From contig JAFJTR010000196.1 in the NCBI GenBank assembly GCA_022559985.1, positions 1-14,703 of the forward strand: 14,703 bases of DNA, read 5' to 3'. Positions 1-9,048 of this stretch are shown piece by piece. Below the pieces are notes generated by a model, which saw nothing but the letters and a program-made list of their open reading frames with translations, did no database searches and was not told the DNA's origin. This stretch comes from Parastagonospora avenae f. sp. tritici 18332-5 (lineage: Eukaryota > Ascomycota > Dothideomycetes > Pleosporales > Phaeosphaeriaceae). The position numbers were made by a program, and so were the translations under genes. Position 1 is the first letter of the stretch, and each line of letters begins with the position of its first letter.

Positions 1-213
1 CGCCTTGTCTGAACAGAACCTGCCGCGTTTCCTGGTTAACCCTGCTGAATGCGCGTGGTAGACCCAATAGCTTGCGCCTGATACAACGTCAGGTGGGTCC
101 TATAGCAACTCCGCATCGTTTCAACGCGTCATCAAAGTAATGCCTAAAGGTACCGGTAACATGCAGATCAGTATAGCGCTCGGTGGAACACTAGAATCTG
201 CCCACCGGAATCA
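1..213 (+). repeat. Left terminal inverted repeat
   Basis: Bases 1-213 match the reverse complement of 14474-14703. The outermost 99 bases are identical. Further in there are about six substitutions (mostly C/T or A/G) and one 17-base length difference. Repeats this long are more typical of Mutator-like or long-TIR pogo elements than of short-TIR families, but the sequence alone does not settle the superfamily. Confidence 0.93.
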
Positions 214-296
214 GTGAATTGAAAAACCACAACCAGTCGCTGCAACTATGTGAGAGTGAAGGGTGTGATTAAACATGGCAATGGAATCAATTTGTA

Positions 297-1958
297 CTAT
301 CTAAATTTACTTGCAAGTGGGACGTTGTGACCCCGTGGAATGATTCTGGGTGGGGGTGATGGGGCAGCTTCTTGGGCTGCATCCTTCGAACCGCCCTCGC
401 TCAAGTCGCTTTGGCAGGCCTCTTTCTCTGCTTTTTTTGTGTTGTTGTTCAACCTGCTTCTTAGCCTTCTCCTTCTCCCTCTGCTTCTCGAGTCTTTCTC
501 TCTCATCATGTCTTTGTTCAAGCTCAAGTTACTTCTGAATCTTCGTATTCTCTTGGTCTTGTTTCTTTTTAACCTTGTCAACCTTCTTCTGCACTGCTTC
601 CTGCTCCACGACTGTCCTTCTTACCGCTGCTTCTCTGCCCTTCCTTGGGGACCACATCACAGCACCACCATGATGCTCTTAACGTTTTTGAAAGTCAAGA
701 GGGACACCTTTTTTCTCGTGCTTGTTTTGCTCTAAATCGCCTCTCTCAGACCTGCATTCTCTTGAGCAATGAGCTCATTGTTGACTTGAAGGTGGTAGAA
801 GATTTAGGTGAGAGTTTTGGCCTCTTTCTCGGCCCCATCCTTCACAGACTCCTTGATGAGCTTTCTGATCTTTCTCGAATCAGTATCAAGAGGAGCTGTA
901 GGGCTGTTTGTAATCTCAGCTCCATTGGTGGTTGTGTGGCGAAATATTTTGAGAACTGCTTCACTGTTCTTTGGCCAAATACCAGTGCTTGAAAAGGACT
1001 TCAAGATACGGTCCTTAATGAGTGTGGACTTCCGGGCCTTCTAGAATAATAAGAAGAAGTCTCCTTTCTTGAGGCGGACATAGCTTTGGCTCCTTTGGGT
1101 AAGGTCTGTGAGTTCTCTTGTATATTGTAAGGGTGCGATAGATTAACTATAGGTGCAAGGTAAACAGTGATGAATTCGATAGAGAAGCTACACTACACCT
1201 GCGATGAGTCTATGTATCGCGTAGTGCTAGGTTCGAGAGACTTCCAGAGGTTCCTAGAGCGCCGATGAAGGTCCGAGGGTTCCACCCAACAACACCCTAA
1301 CAAAGGCTACAAGCCGAGTACTACTAATTAGGGCTTCAGCCTCTTACATATATCCAGACGAAAAGAGACTTGAACATGGCCACATTAAGTGGCTGAAGGG
1401 TGTGAGTTGAATGAGGTAAGATCAATAGGAGAATCTTGTTCTGATGACAATAGTCAATGAACTCTCGTGTGACATGGGATCCATGGCTATTAACAATGAG
1501 AAGGCGCCAAGATCTTCTTGCTTTGTCTTTGGTATAGCGGTCAAATACTTGTTCAAGCTAGGCTAACCTGATGTTATTATTAGACTAGCCTGATAGAGAT
1601 GAAGTGTAGAAGACTTGGTGTTGTGCTGGGTCAATATCTTGCACCTGAGTTGACTGAATGTTGCCGTTCAAACTATGGAAAATGAGGCCAGGTGGAAGAG
1701 CATCTCCATCAGCTCCCACATAAGCTAGGACAGGTATCTATTCATGTGAGCCATCTTGAAGTACTTCAGGCTTCCTTTTCTTCTCCCAAGTCTCTCTCCC
1801 GAAGATTCTCCTGGCCCTCCTAACCTGTCCAATCATGAAGCCTTTCTCAGGGTCAATCCATGTGGTAAGCAACGCCTCATTGCTGTAAGCTGTTACTGGT
1901 AGTTTCACGATAATGTGAGGGTCTCAAAATATGTGCTTCTACTGCCAAAGCTGACCTC
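297..1958 (-). pseudogene. Decayed Fot1/pogo-like (Tc1-mariner) transposase, interrupted by a solo LTR
   Basis: Read on the minus strand from about 1958, this gives the DDE domain of a fungal pogo/Fot1 transposase: DPEKGF (first Asp at 1852-1854), LPPGLIFHS, LEQVFDRYTK, HGSHVTREFIDYC and HSTHTLQPL. Beyond the solo LTR it resumes with YTRELTDL and KKGDFF, then FSSTGIWPKN and a Lys/Glu-rich C-terminal coil ending near 297. The second and third catalytic positions read Asn (1489-1491 and 1384-1386), 35 codons apart, where the family has Asp; both fit GAT to AAT. Stops at 1738, 1585, 1558 and 1041 sit where the family has Trp (TGG to TAG). There is an extra T before the LTR junction and another frameshift near 660, where HHGGAVMWSPRK appears in a different frame. 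The N-terminal DNA-binding part was not found. Inactive. Confidence 0.88.
1126..1348 (-). repeat. Solo LTR A inserted in the pogo transposase
   Basis: This 223-base unit has ends TGTAAG...CTTACA and is flanked on both sides by TATAT (1121-1125 and 1349-1353), a 5-base target-site duplication typical of LTR-retrotransposon integration. Removing it rejoins the transposase, apart from a nearby 1-base shift. It is an inverted copy of 1964-2186 with about six differences. The strand is set by analogy with the gypsy LTR start. A small TIR element with 5-base duplications is a less likely alternative. Confidence 0.85.
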
Positions 1959-1963
1959 CCTAT

Positions 1964-2186
1964 TGTAAGAGGCTGAAGCCCTAATTAGTAGTACTCGGCT
2001 TGTAGCCTTTGTTAGGGTGTTGTTGGGTGGAACCCTCGGACCTTCATCGGCGCTCTAGGAACCTCTGGAAGTTTCTCGAACCTAGCACTACGCGATACAT
2101 AGACTCAGCGCAGGTGTAGTGTAGCTTCTCTATCGAATTCATCACTGTTTACCTTGCACTTATGGTCAATCCATCGCACCCTTACA
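1964..2186 (+). repeat. Solo LTR B, same family, opposite orientation
   Basis: This 223-base unit begins TGTAAGAGGCTGAAGCCC and ends CTTACA, flanked by CCTAT at 1959-1963 and 2187-2191. It is about 97% identical to the reverse complement of 1126-1348. The separate duplications show the two copies arrived independently and are not the two ends of one TIR element. The start resembles that of the nearby gypsy LTR (TGTAATGGGCTGAGCCC), but the body differs, so it comes from a related but distinct family. Confidence 0.85.
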
Positions 2187-2191
2187 CCTAT

Positions 2192-2791
2192 AAACCATGA
2201 AATATCAGCTGAGGTCGTATTCAAGTCCTCTGCCCGCAAATACGTACAATACCAGAGTAGCTTCGCGATGGGACCAGCCGCTATTGCTTACCGAGCCAGT
2301 TGCTTCGTGCTGCCTTCTAAAACAGTGTGTATACTCGTCAAAAAATTGAAATGGAATTGGTATTCGTTGATATTCACTACCCTGTACAAGTAGGAATGCA
2401 AAACATAACAAATGCAATCTGAACCAACGAAATGCTCGGTAGAAGATAGAGCAAATAATCCATTGGTTCCGAATAATGGGGCGGCAGTTCCTGGCCAGCG
2501 TGGGTCAGATGTCGCCATGCGATATTCTAGTAGGGGCAGAAACCATGAAACCCTCGCTTTGAGAGAAGCCGAAGTCCCCTTGTAGAACAAGATGAGTTTC
2601 TCATACTAACTTGGCATAGTTACTTGCCTCGCTGGATATGTTAGGATTCTGATTTTACAGCGTTTAGTAGAGCAGCTGCGTCCTCGACTAAAACCAAAAT
2701 CGAGAGATAATCCGTCTAATGTGCCTCCATTTGACAAACTGCGAAGACAACTCCAGTCCCAACTCCGGGTGCTACTTCGGCCTCATACCTA
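2192..2791. other. No recognisable gene; possible remnant of decayed minus-strand coding sequence
   Basis: No intact gene is seen. The minus strand has short open stretches, for example AEVAPGVGTGVVF near 2780-2740 and GDFGFSQSEGF near 2575-2540, but they are broken by stops and match no family I know. The first stretch stays open across the retrotransposon insertion point when joined to sequence right of 8223. It may be the remains of one older gene. Confidence 0.3.
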
Positions 2792-2796
2792 ATATG

Positions 2797-3015
2797 TGTA
2801 ATGGGCTGAGCCCTGGATCACATGACTAGGCTGCTAGCCTAGTCGCTTCCTTCCCTTCTATCCCTCACCTTGGTCCTTGCCTCAGCAGCACGTGGACCAT
2901 GCGCTAACACAAACAACATGGGTTGATAGCCCAACTCTTTCACTTTCTCCTTATCTTGACTGTAAATAGCATCTGGACTAGGTAGCTGGAATACAGTGCC
3001 TACAGACCGTTCACA
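2797..3015 (+). repeat. 5' LTR of the gypsy element
   Basis: This 219-base LTR begins TGTAATGGGC and ends CGTTCACA. Compared with the 3' LTR it differs once near the start (TAATGG versus TAACGG), twice around 2899-2906, and twice in GGTAGCTGG versus GGTAATTGG. It should carry the promoter; the self-primer predicts transcripts starting close to 2953. Confidence 0.96.
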
Positions 3016-3027
3016 TACAGTCAAGAT
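3016..3027 (+). promoter_or_regulatory. Primer binding site of Tf1 self-priming type
   Basis: The 12 bases directly after the LTR, TACAGTCAAGAT, are the exact reverse complement of ATCTTGACTGTA at 2953-2964 inside the LTR. I see no match to the usual initiator-tRNA primer (TGGTAGC-like). In Tf1, an 11-base piece of the element's own mRNA 5' end folds back, is cleaved and primes reverse transcription. The geometry here fits: the primer 3' end would pair with the first base after the LTR. Confidence 0.75.
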
Positions 3028-3030
3028 CAC

Positions 3031-3102
3031 GAAGCAACTGAAGACTTGGAAGTAAACGAAGACCACGAAGTAAACGAAGACCACGAAGCAAACGAAGACC
3101 AC
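3031..3102 (+). repeat. 18-base tandem repeats in the retrotransposon leader
   Basis: Three near-perfect copies of GAAGTAAACGAAGACCAC lie at 3049-3066, 3067-3084 and 3085-3102. A degenerate fourth copy precedes them at 3031-3048, and a GAAG fragment follows. They fill the untranslated leader between the primer binding site and the gag ATG at 3114. Function is unknown; a packaging or translation role is possible. Confidence 0.85.
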
Positions 3103-3113
3103 GAAGAGAAGCG

Positions 3114-4315
3114 ATGTCGGAAACTACTGGGATCACCGCCGAGGTGACCAACGACACGACGCAGCTGCTGCACAAGCTATTGAAGAAGCTCGACGATATG
3201 AGCAACCGAGAGAGAGCGATGAACGCTAGGATGGAGACGCTGGAAAAGTCTTCTGCATCTAGCTGTGCAGCTGACGCTGACGCCGACTCTACACCAACCT
3301 CAACACCGGCACTCACCTCCGAAGCAACCAACCCGCATGATCGCAACACCTCAAAGCCGCGCCAGAGCCTACCTCATCCTCCTACATTCGGCGGTAACAA
3401 ATCACAATGGCGAGGATGGAAGGCAAGATTGAGGAAGATTCACAGGCTATCGGCAGCCTGAAGGCCCAGCTGCGCTATATCTACATGCGCCTGGAGGGAG
3501 CAGCAAAAACCAATGTAACGACCTACTATGAGATGATGCTTCGACAAGAGTCAGCAAACCCCTACGGACTCCTCGACCGTCTTGAGATCCTCTACGGGGA
3601 GCGGAACCGCAAACAGAAGGCAATCCAGAACCTACACTCAATACGCCAACGAGAAGATGAGACTTTCATATCCTTCTATCCTCGCTTTGAAAAGGAGATC
3701 GCCAACGCCGATGCAGAAGGATGGGATGACAGCGCTAAGATTTCCTACTTACGCAACGCACTCAGCAACAAGATGAGAGACCATCTTATCGGCCTTTCTG
3801 GAAGTGACGTCAACACTTACAGCGGATTTGCTCAGAGGTGCGTAGACGTCAGTAACGATATGGAACTCTATGGCCAGTGGACGAGGAAGAGAGGCGCTGG
3901 CAACACCTTCACACCGGGGCACACCTCCGCCGCAGCACCAACAACACCAGGTGCCAACGCTGCCGCAAACGTTGATCACGGGGACATGATGGAATGGGAA
4001 CCTACGCCGTCTTCATCCACCCAAGCAAATGCAGTTGGCATCCGCAGCAGAAGCAACATAAACGGATACCCCTCAAAGCGACCCGAAGACCGAGAGCTCC
4101 TTGGGAAACGAGCTAAATGGGTAAACCAAGAAGAGATTGATGCTCGGCGACAAGACAGACGCTGCCTCCGATGCGGTCGCGACAACTGCCGCATAGCTAC
4201 ATGCCCGCTGGCAGCCGCTTTACGTCCATCCTATGCTGGCATCAAGACTGCGAAGAGCACTCCAGTCACGGGAGCAGCTGTGAACGATTCAGACGATTCG
4301 GAAATAGAGCAGTAG
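3114..4315 (+). pseudogene. gag of the gypsy element, frameshifted
   Basis: Gag forms the retroelement particle and binds its RNA. The ATG at 3114 opens a frame with a predicted helical/coiled N-terminus (LLHKLLKKLDD) and then PPTFGGNKSQWRGWK, the usual start of the fungal gag core. The core continues in another frame from about 3410 (AIGSLKAQLRYIYMRL, DETFISFYPRFEKEIA), so a 1- or 2-base indel lies near 3415-3425. A zinc knuckle at 4163-4204 reads CLRCGRDNCRIATC, a CX2CX4CX4C pattern where the family usually has His third. The reading ends at TAG 4313-4315. The same frame continues into the protease, so this stop may be the natural gag end or a mutation in a single gag-pol frame. Confidence 0.88.
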
Positions 4316-4834
4316 GAACACGCGGCAGCTCAGAGAGAATGGAAAGAGACTGGAAAGCAAAAGATGGATAGCGACCCCTTCGTAGTGGACGTTAGACTCA
4401 ATGGAACCAAATTTGTCAACGGACTTGTTGACTCAGGCTGCCTTTGCTATTCCGCTATCAACGAACAACTCTTTCGATCTCTGAGACTGCCACCAATTAA
4501 GATATCCCCGCGCCAGCTCGAAGAAGCAGCTGGAAAGAACGCAGAACCAAGTACTGTCTTAGATACAGTCACCTACGCCTCGATAGACATCGACGGTCAC
4601 CAACAGAAACGCGTCTTCTTCTACGTCGTACCTAGTCTGACATACGACGTGATTCTGGGAAAGCCTTGGTTAGAGGACGCCGACGTCACGATTTCTGCCA
4701 AACGAGGCTGCCTGGAAATCGGCATGTCAGGCATACGCGTATGGAACCACGGGAAGGCGTCATACAAGCCACCAACAATGAAGGCCATTCAAGTGATAGC
4801 GTCGGCGTTCATGGCAGAAGTAAGGAGAAGCTGA
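4316..4834 (+). pseudogene. Retroviral-type aspartic protease domain of pol
   Basis: This domain matures the Gag-Pol polyprotein. It is in the same frame as gag and has an ATG at 4364 (MDSDPFVVDV). The active-site triad is DSG in GLVDSGC (Asp codon 4429-4431), and the conserved late segment is DVILGKPWLED. It ends at TGA 4832-4834. That stop is premature, because the frame continues directly into the reverse transcriptase linker (KEVGVALDTGVFAISI). Retrotransposon proteases act as dimers with one Asp each, so the single DSG is normal. Confidence 0.85.
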
Positions 4835-6487
4835 AGGAAGAACAAAGAAGTTGGTGTTGCCCTCGACACTGGAGTGTTCGCTATTTCTATTGCAGACATT
4901 GAGAAGGCTCTGAAGCCGCGCCAGCGATCAGACCCAAAGACAAAGCTACCACCCCAATACCACCAATGGCTGAAGGCCTTCGACTATTTCCTGGCAGAGA
5001 AACTTCCTCCGCACCGCAAAGGCGTGGATCTTTACATTGAGATCGAAAAGGATCACGATGGAAACGAGAAGACTATTCCATGGGGCCCGCTTTACGGCAT
5101 GAGCCGAGAAGAGCTACTAGTGCTCAGGAAAACACTCACCGAGCTTCTTGACAAGGACTTTATCCGAGCAAGCAATTCCCCTGCAGCTGCGCCAGTGTTG
5201 ATGGTCAAAAAGCCAGGAGGAGGCATACGATTCTGCGTTCACTACCGAGGTCTAAACAACATTACGCGAAAGGACCGTTACCCACTGCCCCTCTTTACAG
5301 AGACGCTACGGAATGTGGCGAAAGCTAAATGGTTTACAAAACTCGACATTATTGCAGCGTTTCACAAGATCTGCGTCGCCCAAGGAGAAGAGTGGAAGAC
5401 GGCTTTCCGGACACGATACGGCTTATTCGAATAGCGGGTTGCTCCTTTCAGACTGACAGGAGCACTAGCAGCATTTCAACGATACGTAAATAGTGTTCTG
5501 CAAGACTACCTTGACGACTTTGTCTCAGCTTACGTTGACGACATCTTGATCTATTCCTCGGGGTCGCTCTAAGATCACAGGCAGAAAGTTAGGAAGGTTC
5601 TCCAGCGCTTAATGGATGCTGGATTGCAGATTGACATCGACAAGTGTGACTTCGAGACTAAACGAGTCAAATATCTTGGGTATATTGTGGAAGCAGAAGT
5701 TGGCATCTAAGTCGATCCTGACAAGATTATTGCAATTCGCGAGTGGGCTACACTAACAACAGTTAAGGCTGTTCGAGCATTTATTAGATTTGCCAACTTC
5801 TATCGAGTCTTCATCCCGGAATTCTTAGACCTTGCCTAACCGCTCGTCAACCTGACAAAGAAGGAGACAACCTTTCACTGGGATTTAGCCTGCAACCAAG
5901 CGTTTGAAAGCATCAAAGAGTTCCTTGTTACTGCACCGATACTAGGTCACTTTGACCCAGAGAGAGAAACTTTGGTAGAGGCCGACTCTTCAGGATATGC
6001 AACCGGAGGCCTGCTCCTACAGAAGGACAGGAACAACAACTGGCAACCTGTTGCGTACTATTCGAAGAAGCACTTACTAACAGAAGCTAACTACCCGATT
6101 CACGACAAAGAGCTCCTTGCTATCGTTCGTTGCTTAGAGGCGTGGGCTCCTGAGCTACGTATGGTCAAGAAGTTCACAGTTCTGACAGACCACAAGAACC
6201 TACAATACTTCTACCGCGAGCGACAGCTATCTAAACAACAAGTACGTTGGTCAGAGTTCCTTTCACGATTCGACTTCTCTCTGGAATGGAAGCCCGGAAA
6301 AACCATAGGAAAACCTGACGCCCTATCACGACAAGAACAAGACCTTCCTGCTGACTACGACGATGAACGACTACGCTCTCGATTTATCCGTCTCTTCCAG
6401 AACAAGCACTTGAGGAGTGTCCAAATCCAGTCTTTTTCGTCTGAGGAGACAGACTTCACGAAGGAGATACGCGTGTTTAAGGATTAG
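4835..6487 (+). pseudogene. Reverse transcriptase and RNase H of pol, with in-frame stops
   Basis: Reverse transcriptase motifs appear in order: APVLMVKKPGGGIRFCV, then KLDIIAAF with the motif A Asp at 5345-5347, a stop in place of Trp after GLFE (TAG 5432-5434), and the catalytic YVDD at 5531-5542. More stops are at 5570, 5708 and 5837. RNase H follows with EADSSGYATGG, DKELLAIVRCLEAW and VLTDHKNLQYF, so its acidic residues remain. It ends at TAG 6485-6487. No frameshift is present across the region. VHYR replaces the usual VDYR in the early RT motif. The domain is recognisable but cannot be translated whole. Confidence 0.93.
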
Positions 6488-7810
6488 GACATGCAAGACC
6501 TGTAGCATAGAAACCGCCAAGAGGATAAGCTTTATCAAGAGCTCACTATGCTGGTATTAAACAAGGAGCAAAACCTCCCAGCCGAACTGCAGAAAGAGAA
6601 GTCAGTGAGCATGGCAGAATGCACCTTGGATGAGAGAGGCTTACTGCGATTTTGAGACCGGATATGGATCCCTAACTGCGAACCACTTCGCACGCGAATT
6701 ATCTAAAACATTCATGACTCACACATCACGGGCCACCCCGGACGAGATCTTACCTACTCTATCTTGTTAAGACAGTTCTTCTGGTTAGGCGCAGCAAGCG
6801 ACGTGCGACGCTTTGTCCGTAACTGCGAGATTTGTGGAAGGAACACAATATAGAGAGAGACAAAGAAGGGCCTCCTTAAACCGATGCCAATCCCAGAACG
6901 CATATAGAGAGAAATATTAATTGACTTCATTACCGACCTGCCGCCATCTAGACGCGATGACGCAACGAACTGCATAGTGGTTACTGATCGGCTAACCAAA
7001 GGGGTTGAACTGGAAGGCCTGCACGATATCTCAGCAGAAGCAGTAGCACGACGACTTTTCGAGCGCCATTATCCTATTCACGGTATCCCGACAGCAATTA
7101 CAAGCGATAGAGGGCCGCAATTTGTCTGCGACCTTTGGAGGCATTTCTGTAAGCTCCTCGGCGTCGAGCAACGCCTGTCAACTGCCTACCACCCGCAAAC
7201 TGATGGCGCAACGGAACGAATGAACCAAGAGATTGAGAAGATGATTCGAATCTGGGCCACATACACGCAAGAAAACTAGCTGGCACTCTTACCAATTATT
7301 ATGGGAGCAATCAACAACTGTAAGGCCTTATCTACTGGCTTAAGCCCCTTTTTTTTTATGCACGGATACCACAACGAGCCGATTCAGCTGGTAGAGGATC
7401 GAACTATCCAGGACCGACTAAATAAAGACGGCGAAGCATTAGCAGAGGGCTTCCTTCAAAGACTACATGATGCACCTGAATAGGCCTAAGCCGCGATCGC
7501 GATAACACAAGAAAAACAACAATTCCAGGCTAATAAGGCAAGAACCGCAGCTTCTCAGTACAAAGAGGGAGACTAGGTGTTCTTGAACCTTAGAAACGTA
7601 AAAACAACACGGCCTTCTAAGAAATTGGATTGGCTGCACGGAAAGTACCAAGTCGTGCGACAAGTCAATTCCCACTCCTACCAGCTTAACGTCCCTGGAA
7701 AGATTCATCCTGTCTTTCACGTGGACCTACTCCGATACGCGCCGACCGACTCCCTTCCATCTCAGAAGATTGGAGATACCCAGCTAGGTCTAATACTGGT
7801 AGACGGAGAA
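6488..7810 (+). pseudogene. Integrase of pol, with in-frame stops
   Basis: This is the integrase that inserts the cDNA. The HHCC zinc motif is complete: His at 6713 and 6734, Cys at 6824 and 6833. The catalytic core is complete too: Asp 6923 (DFITDLPPS), Asp 7106 (ITSDRGPQF) and Glu 7214 (TDGATERMNQE), with D-X35-E spacing. The C-terminal part contains the usual PVFHVDLLR. Premature stops lie at 6503, 6653, 6704, 6851, 6905, 7277, 7481, 7487 and 7574. Several replace residues that are normally Trp (6851, 6905, 7277), and 6653 and 6704 fit CGA to TGA and CAA to TAA. The catalytic residues survive, so decay has been mostly by nonsense transitions. Confidence 0.92.
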
Positions 7811-7999
7811 GAACTCTAGTTAGTCAAGCAAGTACTGGATGAGAGAACAACGAAACAAGGACGGAAAAGTTTCAAGGAAGCATACGTGAAATGGGTGGAC
7901 TACACTGAACCGACATAGGAACCAGTAAGTAATCTACTAAAAACTGACGCTTAGAAGAAATGGTCCAAAGTACGCACGAAGGAGAAAGGAGGGGGGTAA
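7811..7999 (+). pseudogene. Chromodomain-like C-terminus of pol
   Basis: The tail after the integrase reads LVKQVLDER, then FKEAYVKWVDYTEPT and EPVSNLL, the pattern of a chromovirus chromodomain, which in related elements steers integration to marked chromatin. TAG at 7817-7819 and 7916-7918 stand where chromodomains have Trp (the EW start and PTWEP), and a third stop is at 7952. The frame's own last stop, TAA 7997-7999, lies immediately before the 3' LTR, so the polypurine tract is read as the end of the protein. Confidence 0.78.
7979..7996 (+). promoter_or_regulatory. Polypurine tract
   Basis: AAGGAGAAAGGAGGGGGG, all purine, ends four bases before the 3' LTR. This is the usual position for the RNase H-resistant primer of plus-strand DNA synthesis. 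Confidence 0.88.
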
Positions 8000-8218
8000 T
8001 GTAACGGGCTGAGCCCTGGATCACATGACTAGGCTGCTAGCCTAGTCGCTTCCTTCCCTTCTATCCCTCACCTTGGTCCTTGCCTCAGCAGCACGTGGAC
8101 CGTGCGCGAACACAAACAACATGGGTTGATAGCCCAACTCTTTCACTTTCTCCTTATCTTGACTGTAAATAGCATCTGGACTAGGTAATTGGAATACAGT
8201 GCCTACAGACCGTTCACA
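8000..8218 (+). repeat. 3' LTR of the gypsy element
   Basis: This 219-base LTR begins TGTAACGGGC, ends CGTTCACA, and is followed by the ATATG duplication at 8219-8223. It differs from the 5' LTR at five positions, four of them transitions. Confidence 0.96.
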
Positions 8219-8591
8219 ATATGCCATGCCAGTAAGCCCGACTCTGCATCATCACTCGGTACCTTGCGTACTATAAGCTTTATTTAGTACAAGGATGTAC
8301 CCCAATATGAGTGCTGTTCTCCTCCGCCATCCAATCGCCTCCACCAGCCATCCCAATTCAAGGCAAAACTGTTTGTGCTCTAGCCCCTGCCGATCCTCTG
8401 GTCTTCTAATACGTTCATGAGAAGGTGCAAGGTCATCTTCAACTTCTTCCTTGAAATCCCATGCCAAGCTTGTTGTCTCAGATGTCAGGCTTCGTGCGGG
8501 GCTGGTGCGCGCACGTGATAGCCAGAGGGCAGATGATCTGCGATCGATCGAGCTGATCTATCGATCGTGATTAAGTACTGTTCTATTCTCG

Positions 8592-8613
8592 ACAATCAAC
8601 TATCGTTGATTGT
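8592..8613. repeat. Short hairpin-forming inverted repeat
   Basis: ACAATCAAC and GTTGATTGT pair perfectly (9 base pairs) around a 4-base TATC loop. It shares the GTTGATTG core with the hairpin at 9049-9070. It is not a bacterial-type terminator, and its function is unknown. Confidence 0.6.
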
Positions 8614-9048
8614 TTTGACCTTTTTGGTTGTTTGGCACGGTGGGGATAGACACCGTGGCCTGACACCAGAGGTACAGATTTATATGAAGCTGTAGTAATA
8701 ATATGGCCCTTGAAGGTTTGAGCAGTGTATCCTCAGTGTACCTTGATGAAACGGCGTGAGTTGAGAGAGATAGGATGTAGGAGCCTGCTCGGTATGGATG
8801 CTCGAACACCTTTCAAATCAGCTAAATATCGTAGCACGTGACCTATGTGGAAATGGGAGTAGTAGAAGAACCAAGGATCTTGAATACAGAAGTGCTGTGG
8901 TCTTATCGATATTAAATGGCTACACGTACACTTAGCGATGCATCAAGCCCAATTCCGACAAGCTGAATACACTCGAGTTATTGTCAGCCTAAGGCAAAGC
9001 CTGAGATCACGTGATCAGGTTAGTGCAATATATACCGTTCCGCACACG

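Larger units (their letters stand above)
2797..8218 (+). mobile_element. Ty3/gypsy chromovirus-type LTR retrotransposon (full-length, inactive)
   Basis: A 5.4 kb element with two 219-base LTRs and the target-site duplication ATATG at 2792-2796 and 8219-8223. In order it contains a self-priming site, gag, protease, reverse transcriptase, RNase H, integrase, a chromodomain-like tail and a polypurine tract. Integrase lies after RNase H, which is the Ty3/gypsy order. The LTRs differ at five positions (about 97.7% identical), so insertion is fairly recent, although RIP can add differences. The pol frame has no frameshift but many in-frame stops. The self-primer and chromodomain point to the Tf1/sushi-like fungal chromoviruses. 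Confidence 0.95.

Noticed and set aside
340..735. Leu/Ser/Phe-rich plus-strand readings at 340-735 and 645-1044
   Set aside because: They are the antisense of the Lys/Glu-rich pogo transposase tail; the minus strand matches a known family and the plus strand does not.
1126..2186. Single 1.06 kb TIR transposon with 223-base arms
   Set aside because: Each arm has its own 5-base target duplication, and the sequence between and outside the arms is one continuous transposase remnant.
3031..3106. CRISPR-like array
   Set aside because: The repeats are contiguous with no spacers, and the context is a eukaryotic retrotransposon leader.
2839..3349. Minus-strand readings over the 5' LTR and gag start, and the similar one at 8042-8227
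   Set aside because: They are antisense to the LTR and gag; the repetitive Leu/Arg or Val/Phe content simply reflects the 18-base tandem repeats.
3407..3430. Programmed frameshift in gag
   Set aside because: No slippery heptamer is visible at the frame change, and it falls within the gag core rather than at the gag-pol border, so a mutation is simpler.
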